Positions 5,673-7,165 of a stretch of 7,165 bases of DNA are shown here, piece by piece (position 1 is the stretch's first letter; each line of letters begins with the position of its first letter). The translations under genes and the position numbers were made by a program. This DNA comes from Actinomycetes bacterium (GTDB lineage Bacteria; Actinomycetota; Humimicrobiia; JAHJRV01). Below the pieces are notes generated by a model, which saw only the letters and a list, made by a program, of their open reading frames with translations, did not search any database and was not told the origin of the DNA. The stretch covers positions 1 to 7,165 of the forward strand of contig JAUWOM010000054.1 in assembly GCA_030612085.1 (NCBI GenBank). Reading direction: 5' to 3'.

Positions 5673-6314
5673 TTATTCAGGAGAGCTTTCCTTTAATATT
5701 TTCTCTAAAGCTCTTACTTGTTCTTCTGATAAATTTTTAGGTTCACCTACCTGAAGAGCTTTATGATAAATTTTTGCTGATTCTTCTACTAATATCGCAA
5801 TTAAAACTGCATTCGGTAATGAAGAGCCTATTGTTAAAACTCCATGACTTTCTAAAAGAACTGCTGATCTATTAGAAAGTTTTTTAAGTGATTTTTTTGC
5901 CAATTCTTCTGAACCAGGAAGTGCAAAATCCACAACGGGAATATCTCCACCTACTGAAAAGAAAGTCTCAATATGTATAAGAGGAATACCTTTTTTGAGT
6001 ACAGCAAAGCATGCAGCATATGGAGAATGTGTATGAGCAATTCCAAAAATATCCCGCCTATTTTTATAAATCTTTAAATGAATGGGAGTCTCATATGATG
6101 GTTTATTTTTGCCTTCCACTTTATTTCCATTTATATCTAAAACTACAATGTCATCTGGATTTAAAAATTCCCTGAATACTCCATGAGGAGTAACAAAAAT
6201 ATATCCAGTTTCTTTATCCCTTAAACTAAAATTACCAGTTGTTGGTACAACCAAACCTAATTTCTCAGCTTTTTGAGCCCAGAAAACAACCTCATTTTTA
6301 TAATCTTCATACAT
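5673..6314 (-). CDS. Class II aldolase/adducin family protein, fuculose-phosphate aldolase-like (213 aa)
   Basis: Zinc-dependent sugar-phosphate aldolase, probably cleaving a ketose-1-phosphate such as fuculose- or ribulose-phosphate to dihydroxyacetone phosphate and an aldehyde; related members act as epimerases or methylthioribulose-phosphate dehydratases. The motifs fit: phosphate-binding TTGNFS (25-30) and TPHG (42-45), catalytic Glu75 in PSYET, zinc ligands His94 and His96 (AHTHS) and His157 (ESHGVL). Length matches the 215-residue E. coli FucA, whose E73, H92, H94 and H155 line up. The helical C-terminus (about 170-213) is intact. The exact substrate cannot be told, and no kinase or isomerase of a sugar pathway lies nearby. 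The start is less certain: AAAGGA (6335-6330) is 15 bases before ATG, unusually far, and no alternative conventional start fits better. No own promoter is obvious in the short gap after the tRNA terminator. An 8-bp inverted repeat (5682-5689/5707-5714) lies in its last codons. Confidence 0.88.
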   Translation of the reverse strand: MYEDYKNEVVFWAQKAEKLGLVVPTTGNFSLRDKETGYIFVTPHGVFREFLNPDDIVVLDINGNKVEGKNKPSYETPIHLKIYKNRRDIFGIAHTHSPYAACFAVLKKGIPLIHIETFFSVGGDIPVVDFALPGSEELAKKSLKKLSNRSAVLLESHGVLTIGSSLPNAVLIAILVEESAKIYHKALQVGEPKNLSEEQVRALEKILKESSPE

Positions 6315-6345
6315 ATTTATTCTAAGTTATCCTTTCTGTATTCAA

Positions 6346-6375
6346 TAAAAAATAAAAAAAATCCACTTAAAAAAG

Positions 6376-6378
<3 letters not shown>
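6346..6378 (-). terminator. Rho-independent terminator fused to the 3' end of tRNA-Leu
   Basis: On the minus strand CCACTT (6378-6373) pairs with AAGTGG (6368-6363) around a TTTT loop, followed by AT and a T-rich tract of about 14 bases with one A. The first three bases of the stem are the CCA of the tRNA itself, so termination and the mature tRNA end compete for the same bases. Confidence 0.78.
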
Positions 6379-6463
<85 letters not shown>

Positions 6464-6467
6464 ACAA

Positions 6468-6480
6468 ATTAATTATATCA
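6468..6480 (-). promoter_or_regulatory. Extended -10 promoter element of tRNA-Leu
   Basis: TGATATAATTAAT on the minus strand contains TATAAT (6477-6472) with the extended TG-n. The usual start, about seven bases downstream, falls near 6465, only two or three bases before the mature 5' end of the tRNA. The -35 position (about 6495-6500, ATCAGA) is poor, as is common with extended -10 promoters. The same 13 bases occur at the operon promoter near 5640. Confidence 0.55.
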
Positions 6481-6542
6481 AAATACAATTTTTTCTGATA
6501 TCTATATAAATACTATTGTAATATTTTTCGATGTAATTTGAT

Positions 6543-7165
6543 TTATTTTTTAATCCAGACTGTGTAAAAATATGGACCTGTAAAAGGATTGGATTGATAA
6601 CCTTTCACCCTTGGTCTAATTAAAATATTTCTTGAGCCATAATACAATGGAATTATCGGGAACTCACCTGGATACTTATCTTCATCACTTTTGTCACCAA
6701 AAGCAATTTTTGAAGCCTTTTTATATAATTCAACCTGTTTGTCCAAATCATCAAATATTGTAGCATTTGTTACCAATTCATCAAATTCATCATTTTTCCA
6801 CCCAGTATAATTGTTAGGTGATTTACTATGCAATTCTGTAAATAACCAATTACTTACATGAGGATAATCAGGTATCTTTTCCATTAGATACATATCAATA
6901 ACTATAGTACTTCCATATATGTTATGGATTGTATCAAAATATGTTTCAGAATCCATTTCAATTAAATCAACTTCTAAATTTAAATTTTTAGACAACATAC
7001 TCTTTATAGATTTAACTAATATCTCATTCTCCTCTGACTCCTCATAAACAAATTTTAAAGGTCTATTCCCTTTATTATTTGAGCTTTCATCAGTTGGTTG
7101 AAGAGCTTCAACAAGAATTTTTTTTGCTTTTTCAACATCAAAATCAATTCCTATTGTTTCATCAT
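6543..7165 (-). CDS. Extracellular solute-binding protein of a peptide-type ABC transporter (C-terminal 206 aa, partial)
   Basis: The frame is open from the right edge of the window to TAA at 6543-6545; the Met codon at 6998 is internal, since coding similarity continues before it and no ribosome site precedes it. The visible part is the C-terminal lobe of the OppA/DppA-like binding proteins (SBP_bac_5 family): the FDVEKAKKILVEAL repeat near the edge, then the strand-rich ligand lobe with NYTGWKNDEFDELV, a helix ELYKKASKIAF, PIIPLYYGSRNILIRPRVKGY and the closing strand YFYTVWIKK. It would sit outside the cytoplasmic membrane and feed peptides, or sometimes sugars or nickel, to a permease. The ligand is not readable, and the permease and ATPase genes are not in the window; downstream there is only the tRNA. 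The insert with KSDEDKYPGEF is a mild departure from the usual spacing before PIIPL. Confidence 0.88.
   Translation of the reverse strand, partial: DETIGIDFDVEKAKKILVEALQPTDESSNNKGNRPLKFVYEESEENEILVKSIKSMLSKNLNLEVDLIEMDSETYFDTIHNIYGSTIVIDMYLMEKIPDYPHVSNWLFTELHSKSPNNYTGWKNDEFDELVTNATIFDDLDKQVELYKKASKIAFGDKSDEDKYPGEFPIIPLYYGSRNILIRPRVKGYQSNPFTGPYFYTVWIKK

Noticed and set aside
5682..5714. 8-bp inverted repeat (AGAGCTTT/AAAGCTCT) near the aldolase 3' end as a terminator
   Set aside because: It is inside the coding region, has a 17-base loop and no T tract after it; at most a weak 3' structure.
6998..6998. ATG at 6998 (minus) as the start of a separate 151-residue protein
   Set aside because: The frame stays open to the window edge and the upstream residues fit the same binding-protein family, so it is an internal methionine.

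Overview
This is a strongly AT-rich window from a bacterium. Strong purine-rich Shine-Dalgarno sites precede most genes (AGGAGG type before the dodecin, the permease, the nucleotidyltransferase-like gene and the phosphoesterase), promoters look sigma-70-like, and a tRNA-Leu carries an encoded CCA. A low-GC, probably anaerobic and possibly uncultured or thermophilic lineage would fit the permease type, the GTCATTGCGAG-like interspersed repeat and the codon use, but nothing here fixes the phylum.

Layout. 1-188 holds the hairpin end of what looks like a vanished IS200/IS605-type element. 189-404 (minus) is a small dodecin whose flavin-contact positions are substituted. 405-1101 has no intact gene and reads as a graveyard: a 173-bp MITE-like element with near-perfect 25-bp terminal inverted repeats, a possible IS terminus, a sigma-70-like promoter overlapping a 12-bp inverted repeat, a short relic of a paralogous permease gene, an orphan Shine-Dalgarno site and a leader hairpin. 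1102-2796 (plus) is a complete 564-residue APC-superfamily permease closed by a strong hairpin. 2917-3411 and 3411-3842 (plus) are two unrecognised proteins sharing one base (TAATG); the second looks like a two-helix membrane anchor with a small PH-like domain.

The rest is on the minus strand. The phosphoesterase (3844-4791) stops one base from the convergent plus-strand gene. It is the second gene of a two-gene operon behind a nucleotidyltransferase-fold protein (4794-5561), driven by a clear extended -10 promoter at 5638-5665. Upstream lie a class II aldolase (5673-6314), tRNA-Leu(GAG) (6376-6463) with its own terminator and promoter, and the C-terminal part of a peptide/solute-binding protein of an ABC transporter (6543-7165, running off the right edge).

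The genes do not form one pathway. Transport (APC permease, ABC binding protein), sugar-phosphate metabolism (aldolase) and a nucleotide-handling pair sit side by side. The best candidates for new biology are the nucleotidyltransferase/phosphoesterase operon and the TAATG-coupled pair. The best-supported evolutionary observations are the permease relic and the MITE-like element.
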